Assembly: GCA_012270695.1 (NCBI GenBank)
Contig: JAAXHV010000156.1
Span: 4,745-12,090, forward strand
From: Gammaproteobacteria bacterium
Lineage (GTDB): Bacteria > Pseudomonadota > Gammaproteobacteria > Eutrophobiales > Eutrophobiaceae
Reading direction: 5' to 3'
Length of the DNA: 7,346 nt
The position numbers were made by a program, and so were the translations under genes. The notes below the pieces were generated by a model, which had not been told where the DNA came from, did no database searches, and saw only the letters and a program-made list of their open reading frames with translations. Below, one piece after another: positions 6,255 to 7,346 of the stretch (position 1 is its first letter; each line of letters starts with the position of its first letter).

Positions 6255-7346
6255 TCAAAGTTCCTGGATCCACAACTCCTTGGATAACGAGTTGGTAAGA
6301 ACCTCACAACCATCCTCCGTGACGAGCAGTTTATCTTCCACCATAAAAACGCCCGCAAGCCACTCCGGGCCATCCATTCCCGCTATGACCGGTTCAACAC
6401 AAAATACCATTCCAGGCTCGAGACGCGTGTTTGAACTGTAAACAACGTCGCGCTCGCCCAACCACGGCAGTTCGTGCACCTCTATACCCACCGCATGGCC
6501 GACGATGTTTATGCAGTTGTATTCAACAAGCCCATGGCGTTCGAAGACTCCGATCCCGGCCTCGTAAACATCCGCGCAGCTTACTCCTGGCTTCACCGCG
6601 GCTATACAGGCGTTGTTGGCCTCGATTGCCACGTCAAACCAACGGCGCTGGTCATCGGTTGGGGCGCCGAGAAATGCCTGCCTGATAAAGTCGGTCGCAT
6701 ATCCGCCGTAAATGGCGCCCCCGTCGATCATCACCACGTCACCTCGGCTTAACGCATGGTCGCTGGCCAGCGCATTGACCATTTTCGGGCGTCCGGGAAA
6801 ACTGGAAACGTTCATGATACTCGGACGCGAGCTTAATTCGGCGCCTTCCCGAAACATGGCCGCGCCAAGAATTGCGCCCAATTCTTTTTCCGTCATACCT
6901 TCGTGCAGTGACGAGAATCCCTCTTCCACGGCGCGCTGTGAGATATCACAGGCCTTGCGTACCCGTTCAATCTCCAGAGAAGATTTAATCATCCGTACTG
7001 TCTGTATCAATTCCGTTGCACTCCTGATGTCCGCCTTGGGAAGCCCTGCATAGAGGCGCCCGATATCTTCCTGCGTCATTCCCACTCGCTGGCCGAAACC
7101 CAGTTCCATGCCAAGACGTCCGGCCTGGAGTCCTTTATCGTTCAGCGCTTCGATGACATAAGGCACAATGTTTTCCTGATCAGGATAGATAACTCGATCA
7201 GGTACCCAGGAAGTACCGAAAGCATTGCCGGCCTCCTGACCGGGAACGAGGATCGTAGGTCCAATCCTAGGGTCTCGCGGCAAAATCAGGACCAGCGAAC
7301 GGAAACGGGATTCCCATAAGATAGAGAGATAGCCGGAGAAATAACG
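6255..7346 (-). CDS. M24-family metallopeptidase-fold hydrolase (Xaa-Pro peptidase/creatinase-like), 5' end beyond window
   Basis: The reading frame is open to the right edge and 363 residues are visible. The first of these, 'RYFSGYLSILWESRFRS', is typical of the creatinase/prolidase N-terminal domain some 50-60 residues in, so the start lies outside; an internal TTG at 7283 is not the start. The C-terminal 'pita-bread' catalytic domain begins around visible residue 125. All five metal ligands of the family are recognisable in visible numbering: D208 in 'MIDGGA', D219 in 'ATDFIRQ', H284 in 'GHAVGIE', E318 in 'CVEPV' and E337 in 'MVEDKLL'. The enzyme is therefore probably an active di-metal hydrolase of the cytoplasm. 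Relatives cleave Xaa-Pro dipeptides, N-terminal Xaa-Pro bonds, or non-peptide substrates such as ectoine; true creatinase lacks the metal site. It is the first visible gene of the leftward block, 9 bp before the NCS1 permease, which suggests it acts on what that permease imports. The exact substrate is unknown. Confidence 0.93.
   Translation of the reverse strand, partial: RYFSGYLSILWESRFRSLVLILPRDPRIGPTILVPGQEAGNAFGTSWVPDRVIYPDQENIVPYVIEALNDKGLQAGRLGMELGFGQRVGMTQEDIGRLYAGLPKADIRSATELIQTVRMIKSSLEIERVRKACDISQRAVEEGFSSLHEGMTEKELGAILGAAMFREGAELSSRPSIMNVSSFPGRPKMVNALASDHALSRGDVVMIDGGAIYGGYATDFIRQAFLGAPTDDQRRWFDVAIEANNACIAAVKPGVSCADVYEAGIGVFERHGLVEYNCINIVGHAVGIEVHELPWLGERDVVYSSNTRLEPGMVFCVEPVIAGMDGPEWLAGVFMVEDKLLVTEDGCEVLTNSLSKELWIQEL

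Noticed and set aside
7281..7283. TTG at 7283 as the start of the M24 gene
   Set aside because: The frame continues upstream to the window edge with residues ('RYFSGY', 'WESRFRS') typical of the family's N-terminal domain.
6255..7346. DMSP lyase DddP as identity of the M24-fold protein
   Set aside because: DddP is an M24-fold enzyme of marine bacteria, but the motifs here ('MIDGGAIYGGYATDF', 'GHAVGIEVHE') follow the ordinary Xaa-Pro peptidase pattern rather than the DddP sequence as I recall it.

Overview
The window looks like a chromosomal segment from an aerobic, Gram-negative bacterium, most likely a marine or soil-type gammaproteobacterium. The TonB-dependent receptor has the 'EIIVTARKR...VQNVPLSI' opening common in Halieaceae/Cellvibrionales and sphingomonads, and the UbiX protein has the same compact length and layout as I remember for E. 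coli UbiX. This assignment is inference; there is no rRNA or other marker gene. I see no tRNA, CRISPR array, insertion sequence or phage gene.

Left part (1-1267): two divergent genes share a 170-bp AT-rich intergenic region. Leftward runs the N-terminal 175 codons of a molybdopterin (DMSO-reductase superfamily) oxidoreductase with an intact 4Fe-4S cysteine motif; the gene continues off the left edge. Rightward runs a complete ubiX-type flavin prenyltransferase gene. UbiX makes prenylated FMN, the cofactor of UbiD-type (de)carboxylases, but no ubiD is visible here.

Right part (1278-7346): four genes all read leftward, in the order M24 metallopeptidase-fold hydrolase (5' end off the right edge), NCS1/CodB-type permease, TonB-dependent outer-membrane receptor, MFS transporter. 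The hydrolase and permease are 9 bp apart, a 132-bp gap with repeats precedes the receptor ATG, and 48 bp separate the receptor from the MFS gene. The last gene converges on ubiX with only 10 bp between the stop codons.

Taken together, the right block reads as a nutrient acquisition module: an outer-membrane importer, two inner-membrane transporters of different families, and a cytoplasmic metallohydrolase that may cleave the imported compound. The substrate is unknown. The NCS1 family points to a small nitrogen-containing ring compound, and the M24 family to hydrolysis of an amide, peptide or amidine-like C-N bond. This module is the best candidate here for something undescribed, although each component belongs to a well-known family.
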